This document shows, one piece after another, positions 34,220 through 43,504 of a stretch of 64,000 nt of DNA (position 1 is its first letter; each line of letters begins with the position of its first letter). The stretch is from NCBI RefSeq assembly GCF_009811655.1, contig NZ_BGJX01000011.1:1-64000 (forward strand), read 5' to 3'. The position numbers and the translations under genes were made by a program. The stretch is from Methylosinus sp. Ce-a6 (GTDB lineage Bacteria > Pseudomonadota > Alphaproteobacteria > Rhizobiales > Beijerinckiaceae). A model generated the notes under the pieces. That model did not search any database, was not told where the DNA came from, and saw nothing but the letters and a program-made list of their open reading frames with translations.

Positions 34220-34265
34220 GCGAGCCTACAGGCTCGCAGCGCCGAGGGCGAGCCTGTAGGCTCGC
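34220..34265. repeat. Paired palindromes GCGAGCCTnnAGGCTCGC between leuS and lptE
   Basis: Two copies, 34220-34237 (centre AC) and 34248-34265 (centre GT), can pair internally and with each other. The family is the same as at 26333-26397. Read in the lptE frame, the repeat has no stop. Confidence 0.75.
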
Positions 34266-34281
34266 GGTCCGGGGACGCCGT

Positions 34282-36897
34282 TCAAACGACCACATTGACG
34301 ATCCTCTTGGGAACGAGAATGAATTTCCTCAACGGCTTGCCTTCCATGGCGCGTTGCACGGCGTCCTGCTTCAGCGCCTCCTCGCGGATCGTCGCCTCAT
34401 CGGCGTCATGCGCCACGAGGATCTCGGCGCGTTTCTTGCCGTTGACCTGCACCGGCAAGCTTATCATGTCCTGCGCGACGAGAGTAGGATCGGCCTTCGG
34501 CCAGGGCGCCAGCGCGACGATCTCTGAATGGCCGAGATCGCTCCAGCATTCCTCCGCCACATGCGGCGTCATCGGCGCGATGAGCTGGACGAAGACGTCC
34601 GCCGCCTCGCGGAAGGCGAAGGCGAGATCGGCGGAGATTTCGGGCGTCTCCACCTTGTCGAGCGCTGTGGTCAGCTCATTGGCGTATTCGCGGATGCGGG
34701 CGATCGCCGTGTTGAAGCGCAGACGTTCGATGTTGTCGCCGACCGCGGCGATGGTGCGATGCGTCGCCTTGCGAATGTCGAGCGCCGCCGCGCCGAATTC
34801 GGCCGGCGCGCCGGCGCCGACGGGCGCCGCGACATTGGCGAGCTCGCCCGTCAGACGATAGACGCGCTGCACGAAGCGCCAGGCGCCCTGAACGCCTTCT
34901 TCCGTCCACACCACATCGCGATCGGGCGGCGAATCGGAGAGCACGAAGAGACGCGCGGTGTCGGCGCCATAGCTCGCGATAATGTCGTCCGGGTCGACCG
35001 TGTTGCGCTTCGACTTGGACATTTTCTCGATCGCGCCGATCGTGACTTCCTCGCCGCTCTCGATGAGGAAGGCGCGGCGGCCCTTCTCGCCCGCCTCGAA
35101 GCGCAACTCGCCCGGCGCGATCCATTTGCCGGAGGCGGCGCGATAGGTCTCATGCACCACCATGCCCTGGGTGAAGAGCCCGGCAAAAGGCTCGGCGACG
35201 CCGCCATGGCCGGTGTCGCGAATGGCGCGCGAGAAGAAGCGAGAATAGAGGAGATGCAGAATCGCGTGCTCGATCCCGCCTATATATTGGTCGACCGGCA
35301 GCCAGCGCGCGAGCTGCTCGGGCGCGGCGGGCGCCGTCTCATTGTGCGGATCGGTGAAGCGCGCGTAATACCAGGACGAATCGACGAAAGTGTCCATTGT
35401 GTCGGTTTCGCGCCGCGCCGCGGTCCCGCATTTCGGACAGGCGACATTTTTCCATGTCGGATGATGGTCGAGCGGATTGCCCGGTCGGTCGAAAGTGACG
35501 TCCTCCGGCAGGCGCACGGGCAAATCGGCCTCCGGCACGGGGACGACGCCGCATTCGGGGCAGTGGATGATGGGGATCGGACAGCCCCAATAGCGCTGGC
35601 GCGAAATGCCCCAGTCGCGCAGCTTGTAATTGATCTTGCGCTCGCCCTGCGGCCGCCCGTGCAATTGCGCGGTCTCCAGGCGCTTGGCGATCTCCTCCTT
35701 CGCCTTCGCGACGGTGAGCCCGTCGAGGAAGCGCGAGTTGACGAGCCGTCCCTCGCCGTCGAAGGCCGTCTCGCCGATCACGAGCGTCGCCGGATCGACG
35801 CCCTCCGGGCAGATGACAGGCGTCGCGCCGAGGCCATAGGCTCGGGAAAAATCCAGATCGCGCTGGTCATGCGCCGGGCAGCCGAAGATCGCGCCCGTGC
35901 CGTAATCCATCAGGATGAAATTGGCGACATAGACCGGCAGCGTCCACTCGGGATCGAAGGGATGAACGACGCGCAGCCCCGTGTCGTAGCCCTTCTTCTC
36001 GGCCGTCTCGATCGCCGCCACCGAAGTGCCGATATGGCGGCATTCCTCGGCGAAGGCCGCGAGGGCAGGGTCCTTCTCCGCCGCCGCGCGGGCTATCGGA
36101 TGGTCCGGCGCGAGCGCGACGAATTTCGCGCCGAACAAAGTGTCCGGCCGCGTGGTGAACACCTCGATCTCGCCCGAAGGATCGTCGGCGAGGGCGAAGC
36201 GCGCCAGAAGCCCCTCGGAGCGGCCGATCCAATTGCGCTGCATCAGCCGCACCTTGTCCGGCCAGCGGTCGAGCGTGTCGAGCGACGTCAGCAGATCGTC
36301 GGCGTAACTGCCGATGCGCAGGAACCATTGCGTCAGCTCGCGCTGCTCGACCAGCGCGCCGGAGCGCCAGCCGCGCCCGTCGACGACCTGCTCATTGGCG
36401 AGCACGGTGTGATCCACCGGGTCCCAATTGACCTTCGATTGCTTGCGGTCGACGAGGCCGCCGGCGAGGAAATCCAGGAACAGCTTCTGCTGATGCTTGT
36501 AATAGGCGGGATCGCAAGTGGCGATCTCGCGCGACCAGTCGAGCGAGAGGCCCATGGATTTGAGCTGGGCCCGCATCGTGGCGATATTGGCGTAGGTCCA
36601 GGTCGCCGGATGCGAGCCGCTCTGCTGGGCGGCGTTCTCGGCCGGCAGGCCGAAGGCGTCCCAGCCCATGGGATGCAGCACGTCGAAGCCCTTGGCGCGC
36701 TTATAGCGGGCGATGACGTCGCCCATGGAATAATTGCGCACATGGCCGACATGGATGCGCCCCGAAGGGTAGGGGAACATCTCGAGCACATAATATTTCG
36801 GCTTCGTCGCGTCGCCGGAGCCGAATACCTGCCGCTCGTCCCAAATTTTCCGCCATTTGGGCTCGGCCGCGGCGAAGTCGTAGCGTTCTGGTCTCAT
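34282..36897 (-). CDS. leuS: Leucyl-tRNA synthetase
   Basis: Class I synthetase that charges tRNA-Leu. 871 residues from the ATG at 36897, the usual length. HIGH-type motif [17 protein letters not shown] (about residues 45-61), the CP1 editing domain (about 220-420, with TTRPDTLFG), a zinc/insert region with HCPECG and ACPKCG, and KMSKS ([14 protein letters not shown]). An upstream in-frame start at 36966 would add residues not seen in the family. leuS-lptE-holA are in one operon. Confidence 0.97.
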   Translation of the reverse strand: MRPERYDFAAAEPKWRKIWDERQVFGSGDATKPKYYVLEMFPYPSGRIHVGHVRNYSMGDVIARYKRAKGFDVLHPMGWDAFGLPAENAAQQSGSHPATWTYANIATMRAQLKSMGLSLDWSREIATCDPAYYKHQQKLFLDFLAGGLVDRKQSKVNWDPVDHTVLANEQVVDGRGWRSGALVEQRELTQWFLRIGSYADDLLTSLDTLDRWPDKVRLMQRNWIGRSEGLLARFALADDPSGEIEVFTTRPDTLFGAKFVALAPDHPIARAAAEKDPALAAFAEECRHIGTSVAAIETAEKKGYDTGLRVVHPFDPEWTLPVYVANFILMDYGTGAIFGCPAHDQRDLDFSRAYGLGATPVICPEGVDPATLVIGETAFDGEGRLVNSRFLDGLTVAKAKEEIAKRLETAQLHGRPQGERKINYKLRDWGISRQRYWGCPIPIIHCPECGVVPVPEADLPVRLPEDVTFDRPGNPLDHHPTWKNVACPKCGTAARRETDTMDTFVDSSWYYARFTDPHNETAPAAPEQLARWLPVDQYIGGIEHAILHLLYSRFFSRAIRDTGHGGVAEPFAGLFTQGMVVHETYRAASGKWIAPGELRFEAGEKGRRAFLIESGEEVTIGAIEKMSKSKRNTVDPDDIIASYGADTARLFVLSDSPPDRDVVWTEEGVQGAWRFVQRVYRLTGELANVAAPVGAGAPAEFGAAALDIRKATHRTIAAVGDNIERLRFNTAIARIREYANELTTALDKVETPEISADLAFAFREAADVFVQLIAPMTPHVAEECWSDLGHSEIVALAPWPKADPTLVAQDMISLPVQVNGKKRAEILVAHDADEATIREEALKQDAVQRAMEGKPLRKFILVPKRIVNVVV

Positions 36898-37010
36898 GGG
36901 TCCGAGCGGTCCTGATCGAATTTCCGGAATTTCGCCTGTAATGCCGGGCGAGGCAGGGCTTGTCAAAGGCCGCCCTCGCCGGGAAGCGGGGCGCGTGCTA
37001 TATCCGGGCC

Positions 37011-37292
37011 ATGTCGGCGCAAGCGCTCTTCAACCCTCCGACCCGTGAAGGGTTTTCGCCCGAGCAGGGCCTCCGGCATCAGCCTGATCTCTGCGGAGGA
37101 GCAATCGCCGAGCTCGAGCGGGAGACGCGGGAGCCCGCGTGTCTGCAGGATCTGAGAAAAGCGATTTTCGAATCAGAAGCGCGCGTGAGACGCGCGATCG
37201 TTCAGGCGAAGAACGAGACGCTGCGTTGGATGTTCGGAGGCCTCGTCGCGCTGATCGGCGCGACGTTCATCATCGTCAAATTCGTCCGCTGA
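37011..37292 (+). CDS. Small single-pass membrane protein
   Basis: 93 residues. The N-terminal 65 residues are soluble and charged ([24 protein letters not shown] may form a helix), followed by a C-terminal membrane anchor ([21 protein letters not shown]). This resembles small tail-anchored proteins of unknown function next to yggS genes. The ATG at 37011 is used because the upstream part looks like intergenic DNA. It ends 13 bp before the YggS gene. Confidence 0.6.
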   Translation: MSAQALFNPPTREGFSPEQGLRHQPDLCGGAIAELERETREPACLQDLRKAIFESEARVRRAIVQAKNETLRWMFGGLVALIGATFIIVKFVR

Positions 37293-37305
37293 GGCCGAAA
37301 TCCCC

Positions 37306-37980
37306 ATGACCGTCGTCGATCGGCTGAACGCCGCCAAGGACGCCATCGCCCTGCGCGCCCGCGATTGCGGCCGCGATCCCGCCGATGTCACCCTCGTCTG
37401 CGTCACCAAGACCTTTCCGGCCGAGGCTGTCGTCCCGCTGCTCGAGACCGGCCATCGCGTCTATGGCGAGAACAAGGTGCAGGAGGCGCGCGCCAAATGG
37501 ACGGAGCTGCGCCAGCGCTTTTCCGGCGTCGAGCTGCATCTCATCGGCCCGCTGCAGTCCAACAAGACGCGCGAGGCCGTGGAGACCTTCGACGTCATAG
37601 AGAGCGTCGACCGCCCCAAGATCGCGGAGGCTCTGGCGGGGGAAATGCGCCGGCAGGGCAAGCGCCCGCGCCTTTTCGTGCAGGTCAACACCGGCTCCGA
37701 GCCGCAGAAGGCCGGCGTCCTGCCGCAGGAGGCCGACGCCTTCATCGCCGAATGCCGCCAGAGCCATGGGCTCGAGATCGCCGGCCTCATGTGCGTGCCG
37801 CCGGTCGGCGAGCAGGCCTCGCCGCATTTCGCGCTGCTCGCCGAGATCGCCGCCCGCAATGGGGTGACGCAGCTCTCCATGGGCATGAGCTCCGATTACG
37901 AGCTCGCCATTCAGCTCGGCGCGACGCATGTGCGCATCGGCTCGGCCATAATGGGCGAGCGCGACTATTCGAAACCCTGA
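37306..37980 (+). CDS. YggS-family PLP-binding protein
   Basis: Pyridoxal-phosphate homeostasis protein of the YggS/PROSC family, 224 residues. The PLP lysine is in LVCVTKTFPAEAV (about residue 35). Other hallmarks: YGENKVQEARAKW, LHLIGPLQSNKTR, FVQVNTGSEPQKAG, LSMGMSSDYELAIQLGATHVRIGSAIMG. It has no known catalytic reaction; in other bacteria loss disturbs vitamin B6 and amino acid pools. It is convergent with the L,D-transpeptidase gene and overlaps it by 16 bp. Confidence 0.94.
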   Translation: MTVVDRLNAAKDAIALRARDCGRDPADVTLVCVTKTFPAEAVVPLLETGHRVYGENKVQEARAKWTELRQRFSGVELHLIGPLQSNKTREAVETFDVIESVDRPKIAEALAGEMRRQGKRPRLFVQVNTGSEPQKAGVLPQEADAFIAECRQSHGLEIAGLMCVPPVGEQASPHFALLAEIAARNGVTQLSMGMSSDYELAIQLGATHVRIGSAIMGERDYSKP

Positions 37981-38525
37981 CCGACGACGATCTGAACGCC
38001 CTTCGATAGACGCGGCAGCAGCCGCGCCATGTCGCGCGGGCGCAACGCCACGCAGCCTGCGGTCGGGCCGAGAGCCTCCGTCGCTATATGGAAGAAGATC
38101 GCGCTGCCCGATCCCAGCACGCGCGGGCGGATGTTGTAGTCGAGCACGCCGATGACGTCATAGAGTCCGTCCTGCCGCCAGAGCCGCTCGTGGCTCAGCC
38201 GCGTGGGTCCGCGCAATGGCCGATTGTAGAGGAAGGACCGCGCATCGTCGCACCATTTGTCCTCGCGCCCGACGCACCGCGCCGGAACGCCGCGGGGCTT
38301 CGCCGCCCGCCCGCGCCGCAGATAGACATAGAGCAGCGCGAAGCGTCCCGCCGGCGTCGCGCCGTCGCCCTCGCGCTTGCGGCGCGTCACGCCCGCGCGG
38401 CCGAGCGCGCAGGGCAGGACCAGATCTCCCACGATCAGCCGGCCCTCGTGCGGCCGGCCTCCGATGCGCCGGGCGACCTTCAGCTCCGCGACGCCGCCGC
38501 GGCGGCGGGAAAAACCCTCTCTCAT
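37965..38525 (-). CDS. L,D-transpeptidase (YkuD) family protein
   Basis: 186 residues with a YkuD-type catalytic domain: GDLVLPCALGRAGVTRRKREGDGATPAGRF is the family start (key part KREGDGATPAGRF), and the active-site region is FFHIATEALGPTAGCVALRP with the His and the nucleophile Cys. The usual S-H-G-C motif is T-A-G-C here. No signal peptide is seen, so export is uncertain. GGGGAGAG lies before the ATG at 38525. This subgroup is often annotated as a YkuD domain protein of unknown target. Confidence 0.82.
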   Translation of the reverse strand: MREGFSRRRGGVAELKVARRIGGRPHEGRLIVGDLVLPCALGRAGVTRRKREGDGATPAGRFALLYVYLRRGRAAKPRGVPARCVGREDKWCDDARSFLYNRPLRGPTRLSHERLWRQDGLYDVIGVLDYNIRPRVLGSGSAIFFHIATEALGPTAGCVALRPRDMARLLPRLSKGVQIVVGQGFE

Positions 38526-38597
38526 CGCTCTCCCCTTCGCGTCGCGGCTCGGGCCGCGCCTTGAACGGCGCGCGCCCTTCGTCGATCATATCCGCCC

Positions 38598-39269
38598 ATG
38601 AAGGAAGCGCCGACGCCGCATAAGCGCAAAATATTGCTCCTCGCCGCTGCGGGACTGCGCGCCTCGCTGTTGGAGCAGCTCGGCCGCTATCCCGAATTCG
38701 CGATCTTCCTCGCCGCCTCTGCCGAGGAGGCGACGCGCCTGCTCGCGGCCGGCGGCTGCGATATTCTGCTCGTCGACGCCGACATCGGCGAGGCCTTCGT
38801 TCATGCCGCCCGCAAAGATTTCCACGGTCCGATCCTCGTCATCGGCGCGGCGAAAGCGCCCGCGACGCCAGAGCCGTCCGCCGAATATATCGCGCGGCCG
38901 TTTCGCTTCGCCCGCCTTCTCGCGCGGCTGCGCGCTCCCGCGCGCGCCGAGCGGGAGCGCGCGGTCGCCATCGGCGCCTATCGCTACCGTCCCGGCGCCT
39001 TCGAACTCGCCGACGCCGCCGACCGGCGTGTGCCGCTCACCGAGAAGGAAGCCGAGATTTTGACCCGGCTCGCGGCGGCGCGCGGCGCCGTCGTCACGAA
39101 AGACGTGTTGCTGCGCGAGGTTTGGGGCTATCATCCCACAGTGACGACGCGCACGCTGGAGACCCATGTCAGCCGGCTGCGGCGCAAGATCGAAACAAAT
39201 GCGACCGACGGCCGCCTTCTTCTGACCGAAAAGAACGGCTATCGGTTGATCGTCTCCCCGGCGCGGTGA
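38598..39269 (+). CDS. OmpR-type response regulator with degenerate receiver domain
   Basis: 223 residues. The C-terminal winged-helix DNA-binding domain is canonical (VPLTEKEAEILTRLAAARGAVVTK, then VWGYHPTVTTRTLETHVSRLRRKIE). The N-terminal receiver is atypical: the usual acidic pair after beta-1 is replaced by LLLAAAG, and the conserved lysine after beta-5 is arginine (IARPFRFARLLARLR). The central aspartate may be the one in ILLVDADIG. It probably works without normal phosphorylation. No kinase is adjacent; a cNMP-binding protein follows. Confidence 0.85.
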   Translation: MKEAPTPHKRKILLLAAAGLRASLLEQLGRYPEFAIFLAASAEEATRLLAAGGCDILLVDADIGEAFVHAARKDFHGPILVIGAAKAPATPEPSAEYIARPFRFARLLARLRAPARAERERAVAIGAYRYRPGAFELADAADRRVPLTEKEAEILTRLAAARGAVVTKDVLLREVWGYHPTVTTRTLETHVSRLRRKIETNATDGRLLLTEKNGYRLIVSPAR

Positions 39270-39316
39270 CGGCGCGCGCGCCGGGAGAGCCGCCCCGAAG
39301 AGAAGGCATCCGAGAC

Positions 39317-39757
39317 ATGGCTCTCGACGACGACATCGCCAATCTCCAGAGCATCGCTCTGTTCGAGGATTTCGAGATCGAGGCGCTGCGCCTCTTGACC
39401 TTCAGCGCCGAGACGAAATTGCTGCGCGCCGGCGACGCGCTGTTTCGCCGCGGCGACGCCTCCGACGGCGGCTTCATTTTGACGCACGGCTCCATCGCGC
39501 TCGAGAAGCACGACGACGGACGTCCCGCCGAGAAAGTGCTGCGGCCCTTCACGCTGATCGGCGAGATCGCGCTCGTCACAGAAACCACGCGTCCGGTCAC
39601 CGCGATCGCGCGCGAGCCGGCGACGATACTGAAGATCACGCGCGCGCTGTTCCTGCGCATATTGGAGGAGTTTCCGGTGACGGCGACGCGCGTGCGCGCC
39701 CGCGTCGCCACGCGCCTGACCCGATTCGCGCAGGAGCTGAAGTTCGAAAAGACCTAG
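39317..39757 (+). CDS. Cyclic nucleotide-binding (Crp-like sensor) domain protein
   Basis: 146 residues forming one cNMP-binding beta-barrel (LLRAGDALFRRGDASDGGFILTHG, then TLIGEIALVTETTRPVTAIARE). It has no helix-turn-helix domain. The phosphate-binding cassette is only partly like that of true cAMP receptors (IGEIALVTETTRPVT). Stand-alone domains of this kind occur in alphaproteobacteria with unknown ligand. The TAG stop (39755-39757) is part of the left end of repeat C1. Confidence 0.85.
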   Translation: MALDDDIANLQSIALFEDFEIEALRLLTFSAETKLLRAGDALFRRGDASDGGFILTHGSIALEKHDDGRPAEKVLRPFTLIGEIALVTETTRPVTAIAREPATILKITRALFLRILEEFPVTATRVRARVATRLTRFAQELKFEKT

Positions 39758-39940
39758 TGGCTTGCGTCAATGCAAGTGAAGACGCTCGAGCCCCCTCCCC
39801 AGCCCTCCTCCGCTGCGCGGGAGAGGGAGCGGACTCGGCGTTTCATCGAAGCTTCGCGAAACGTCGACGCCCCCTCTCCCGCGCAGCGGGGGGTGGGGGA
39901 GGGGGCCTTCGGGTCTTCGGTTTGAATGACGCAGACCACG
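39754..39940 (+). repeat. Repeat family C, copy C1
   Basis: Begins CTAGTGGCTTGCGTCAATG and ends TGACGCAGACCACGAG, which is an imperfect inverted repeat of the start. Inside are two facing GC-rich stems (CCCCCTCCCC...CTGCGCGGGAGAGGG and its counterpart). Its first CTAG contains the stop of the cNMP-binding gene, and it runs directly into A3. Confidence 0.85.
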
Positions 39941-40042
39941 AGAGTCTTTTCGTGTTCCGGTGAAACACGGAAAGACTCCAGGCTTTTGTTTTGACGCGTT
40001 TCCGGACGCCGAACCGGCGTCCGCTTCGGCTGGAAACGCTCT
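39941..40042 (+). repeat. Repeat family A, copy A3
   Basis: Hairpin with arms AGTCTTTTCGTGTT / AAACACGGAAAGACT (some mispairs), T-rich CTTTTGTTTT, then the GCGTTTCC / GGAAACGC palindrome. Together with C1 it fills the 373-bp gap before the next gene, apart from about 90 bp of probable promoter and leader (40043-40130), where I see no further element. Confidence 0.85.
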
Positions 40043-40130
40043 CTTTCGCCTTGCGTCGGCCGCTCGCCGCCGAGCGATCGGCCACTATTTGAATAAAGTC
40101 GTCTCATTGCGTCGCAGCATGGAGGAGAAA

Positions 40131-40637
40131 ATGCGTAATCCGTTGAAGTCCGGCCTGTTCGCCGCGATCGGCGTGACGATCGCCCTCGCTTTGTCTCCGG
40201 CGGAGGCGCTCGCCGGCGTCACCAGCGTCGCGAGCAAGTCGATCGTCTCGCCGCCGAGCGCGATCGAGCAGGCGCATTACAGCCGCTATTCGCACCGCCA
40301 TTATGTGCGCTACACGCGTCATTGCCGCCCTCTGCGCCGGCATCATGCGCTGCGCTACTACCGCTATGGCTATGATCCGGCCGCGGCGGTCGTGACCACG
40401 GCGGCCGCCGGCCTCATCGCGGCGGGCGCCTATGGGTCCTATTATCGCCGCCCCTATTATGACTATGGCTATTACGGCTATCCCTATCGTTCCTACGGCT
40501 ATGGATGGGGCGGCCCGGTCGTCTATGGCGGCGGCTGGGGCTATCGCCCGCATTTCGGCGGCTGGGGCGGCGGCTATCATCGCGGTGGATTCCATGGTTT
40601 CCATGGCTTCCATGGCGGGTTCCATCACTGGCGCTGA
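40131..40637 (+). CDS. Exported Tyr/Gly/His-rich low-complexity protein
   Basis: 168 residues from the ATG at 40131, which has GGAGGAG just before it. Signal peptide at 1-30 (LFAAIGVTIALALSPAEALA). The mature part begins with Tyr/His/Arg-rich sequence, has a short hydrophobic stretch (AAAVVTTAAAGLIAAGAYG), and ends in Tyr/Gly- and Phe/His/Gly-rich repeats (YYDYGYYGYPYRSYGYGWGG and GFHGFHGFHGG). It resembles surface or periplasmic low-complexity proteins common in this order. No enzymatic domain is seen; structural or metal-binding roles are possible. Confidence 0.7.
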   Translation: MRNPLKSGLFAAIGVTIALALSPAEALAGVTSVASKSIVSPPSAIEQAHYSRYSHRHYVRYTRHCRPLRRHHALRYYRYGYDPAAAVVTTAAAGLIAAGAYGSYYRRPYYDYGYYGYPYRSYGYGWGGPVVYGGGWGYRPHFGGWGGGYHRGGFHGFHGFHGGFHHWR

Positions 40638-40781
40638 TCGGCGCCGACGGCGCGGCGGCGGCGGCTCGCCTTTTCGTTCGTTTTGTCGCATTCCCGGAAC
40701 GGGCCGCGCCGCTATTCTCACGGCGATTCGGCGCGGCCGGCGAGCGCGACCCGCGCGGGAACGAAAGACGAGAAGACTGTG

Positions 40782-42113
40782 ATGGGAACTGCCGAAGAAC
40801 GCCCCGCGCCTCACCTCGAGCGCTTCGCCGAGCACGAGGCGCGGGCCGCCGTCCTCGCCGAGCTTCATGCGCGGCCTTTCCTGCCGATCGCGCTGCCGCA
40901 GCGCGTCTATCATTTCGCCTTCGCGACCAATGAGGAGGAGGCGCGCGTCGACCGCGCGGCGCTGGCGGAGCTCTGCCGCGCCAATATGCTGGTTCCTCCA
41001 CCCGGCGACGCCAAATTCCAGCGCCTCTCCATCGGCGACTGGCGGCTGCGCTGGGAACAGCATACGGAATTCACCACCTATACTTGGTCGACGCAGAAGG
41101 AGGCGGGCGAGCCCTTCACCCATCCCGACCCGCTCGGAACCGGCGACATCGCCTTCCGCGCGCCGGGCCGGCTCATCGTCGCCGCCCAGCTCTGCGCGAT
41201 CGAGAGCGGCCATTCGCACGAGCCCTTCGCCGCTCTGTTCAACTCGCAGAGCCTTTGCGTGATTCGCGCCGCCAAAGGCGCGGCGCATGTGATGACCGAT
41301 TTCGCGCCCGACCCCTTCGGCTTCACGCGCCTGCTGGTCAAGACCAATGGCGTCGGCGCGCTGGAGACGGGGCGGCTCATCCAGCGCGTGCTGGAGATCG
41401 AGACCTATCGCACCATGGCGCTGCTCGGCCTGCCCGAGGCGCGCCGGGCCGCACCGGAGCTGCGCGCCATGGAGCGTGAAATCTCCGACATCACCCAGTC
41501 GCTGAGCCAGACGCAGGACATGCGCACCAGCCGCGAATTGCTGAAGCGCCTCAGCGACCTCTTGGCGCAGAGCGAGGCGCTGTCGACGCGCACGGCCTTT
41601 CGCTTCGGCGCGAGCCGCGCCTATCACGCCATCGTCAAGAACCGCCTGAATCTGATTCAGGAGGCGAAGGAGAGCCAATATACGACGATCTCGGCCTTCT
41701 TCAGCGCGCGGCTCGATCCGGCGATCGAGACCTGCAACGCCTTCGAGACCAGGCAGGCGCGGCTCGCCCGCCAAGTGGAGCGCGCGACCGATCTGATGCG
41801 CACCGGCATCACTTTCGAGCTCGAGCAGCAAAATCGCGATCTGCTCGACGATATGAACCGCAGGGCGCGACTGCAGATGCGCCTGCAGAAGCTCGTCGGC
41901 GGCCTCTCCATCGCGGCGCTCAGCTATTATGTCGCCGGCCTCGCGCTCTATCTTTTCAAGGGCGCGAAGGACGCCGGCGTCCTGCCCTTCGGCCTCACCG
42001 GCGAGGAAGCGGCCGCGGTGGCCATACCCTTCGTCATCTTCGGCGCCTGGGCCTTCTGGCAGCGCGTGAAGCGCCTCTCCGCCAAGGCGCAGGAGGAAGA
42101 GAAGGTGAGCTGA
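40782..42113 (+). CDS. DUF3422-family membrane protein
   Basis: 443 residues. The N-terminal globular part has HLERFAEHEARAAVLAELHARPF and FTTYTWSTQKEAGEPF, hallmarks of DUF3422. A helical region follows (about residues 230-375), and two C-terminal membrane segments end the protein (about 378-398 and 412-430). The family is widespread in proteobacteria and of unknown function. The ATG at 40782 is preferred; an earlier in-frame start is not conserved. The downstream neighbour is the restriction-modification module. Confidence 0.88.
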   Translation: MGTAEERPAPHLERFAEHEARAAVLAELHARPFLPIALPQRVYHFAFATNEEEARVDRAALAELCRANMLVPPPGDAKFQRLSIGDWRLRWEQHTEFTTYTWSTQKEAGEPFTHPDPLGTGDIAFRAPGRLIVAAQLCAIESGHSHEPFAALFNSQSLCVIRAAKGAAHVMTDFAPDPFGFTRLLVKTNGVGALETGRLIQRVLEIETYRTMALLGLPEARRAAPELRAMEREISDITQSLSQTQDMRTSRELLKRLSDLLAQSEALSTRTAFRFGASRAYHAIVKNRLNLIQEAKESQYTTISAFFSARLDPAIETCNAFETRQARLARQVERATDLMRTGITFELEQQNRDLLDDMNRRARLQMRLQKLVGGLSIAALSYYVAGLALYLFKGAKDAGVLPFGLTGEEAAAVAIPFVIFGAWAFWQRVKRLSAKAQEEEKVS

Positions 42114-42217
42114 CGGCGGCGACTTGCACAAGTCCCTGTCCGCCCATCTGCTCGATTTCAAAACGTCCATCGTGGCTATCTTGGCCACCCGACTGCGCCG
42201 GCCAAGATAACTAAATG

Positions 42218-43495
42218 TTATCCGTCGCCTTGCGGAAACTGCAGTTCTTTGCCGGCCTCTACGAAGCAAATGAAATCCTCGATAACCTGATGGAGCAGGA
42301 TGGACCGCGCTTGATGTTCTTCTTCGAACAATACGCCTTGGGGAGACGCTTTTTTCACAAAGTCACCCATGCGCTGTGTGCCATGCTGGAAGCGGTGGAG
42401 CATTGTGCGAATCGCCTCCGGCGAATTATCGGCGCCAATCCAGCGGCGCTTGAGCATGTCAGCAGCGACAAGCGTTGTCCCGGAACCAGCGAAGCAATCG
42501 AGAACAAGATCGCCGGGATTTGACGAGGCCTCGACAATTCGCATTAGAAGCTCATATGGCTTTTCAGTTGGATACCCCGTAATGGAAATGTTCTGGTTCT
42601 GCGCATCGACAAAGTCCATCCAGATATCCTGGGCCGGCACGCCGGGGTTTGTGTCTAGATAGACTTTTCGGCGCGGATTGCCGTTCTTCGACCAAAATAT
42701 TTCGCCGCGCGCGTCCATTTCATCAAGTGCCTCGGGCGTATACTGCCAATGTTTCCCCGGCGGCGGCTTCATGCCGCGCCAGAGGCCGCCAGTAGCACCA
42801 TGTCGAATGCCGGGCGCATGAACAGGAACCTTCATAAAGCGCCGGCCGGTGCCGGGCTCAACATACTGATATTCGCGCGCACGATGCTCGGTCCAGGGTT
42901 CGATGACACGGTTCCAAACATAGGACGCGCTTTTCGAGTAGAAGAGGATATAGTCGGAGACACTGCCAAATTGCTTGCGTGTGAAGTTTTTTGGATTGGA
43001 TTTTCGTCTAGTTATGCAATTACGAAAGTTGTCTGCTCCAAATATTTCGTCCATCAGAATCTTGACGTGGAACAGCATTTTCGCGTCGAGGTGTACGTAA
43101 ATTGTGCCGTTATCAGCAAGCAGGGAATGCAGAAACAGCAAACGCTCGCGCATGAATTCAAGATATTCACATTGCTCGTAAATATCCTCATACGCGTGCT
43201 TCAACTCACGTGAATGAAACACTGTCTGCGTCGCATACGGTGGGTCGATATAGGCGAGGCGTACCTTCCCACGAACAGCGGGATCCTGATTCAGGTGGGT
43301 CAATACCGAAAGATTGTCTCCAAAATAAAGACGATTGGCGCGACCACTTTTCGTCGTGATTGGCGCGATTTCAAAGATGCCTGGTGCTGTAGCAAGAATG
43401 TTAACTGCGTCCCGCCTACCAGGGTAGGAAAGCTGAACAGGTTGACCGTTCGTGACGATCTTGCGCTTCGGCCTGCGAGGAACTCCCGTCGCCAT
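42218..43495 (-). CDS. DNA methyltransferase, beta class, type II modification subunit (probably N6-adenine)
   Basis: 425 residues. Motif IV DPPY is in RLAYIDPPYATQT (about residue 87), and motif I, FAGSGTT in VLDCFAGSGTTLVAADM, lies near residue 345. The order motif IV - target recognition - motif I defines the beta class, and DPPY points to N6-adenine. The module is AT-richer than its surroundings. It starts 9 bp after the presumed endonuclease gene, whose TAG stop overlaps the AGGAG ribosome-binding site, so the two are coupled. Recognition site unknown. Confidence 0.92.
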   Translation of the reverse strand: MATGVPRRPKRKIVTNGQPVQLSYPGRRDAVNILATAPGIFEIAPITTKSGRANRLYFGDNLSVLTHLNQDPAVRGKVRLAYIDPPYATQTVFHSRELKHAYEDIYEQCEYLEFMRERLLFLHSLLADNGTIYVHLDAKMLFHVKILMDEIFGADNFRNCITRRKSNPKNFTRKQFGSVSDYILFYSKSASYVWNRVIEPWTEHRAREYQYVEPGTGRRFMKVPVHAPGIRHGATGGLWRGMKPPPGKHWQYTPEALDEMDARGEIFWSKNGNPRRKVYLDTNPGVPAQDIWMDFVDAQNQNISITGYPTEKPYELLMRIVEASSNPGDLVLDCFAGSGTTLVAADMLKRRWIGADNSPEAIRTMLHRFQHGTQRMGDFVKKASPQGVLFEEEHQARSILLHQVIEDFICFVEAGKELQFPQGDG

Positions 43496-43504
43496 ATCGA
43501 TCTC

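Noticed and set aside
34528..36915. 795-codon open frame opposite leuS
   Set aside because: Antisense shadow of leuS with an unnatural Arg/Asp/Ala composition and no recognisable domain.
40104..42269. 721-codon open frame opposite the secreted protein and DUF3422 gene
   Set aside because: Spans two genes on the other strand and has shadow-like composition.
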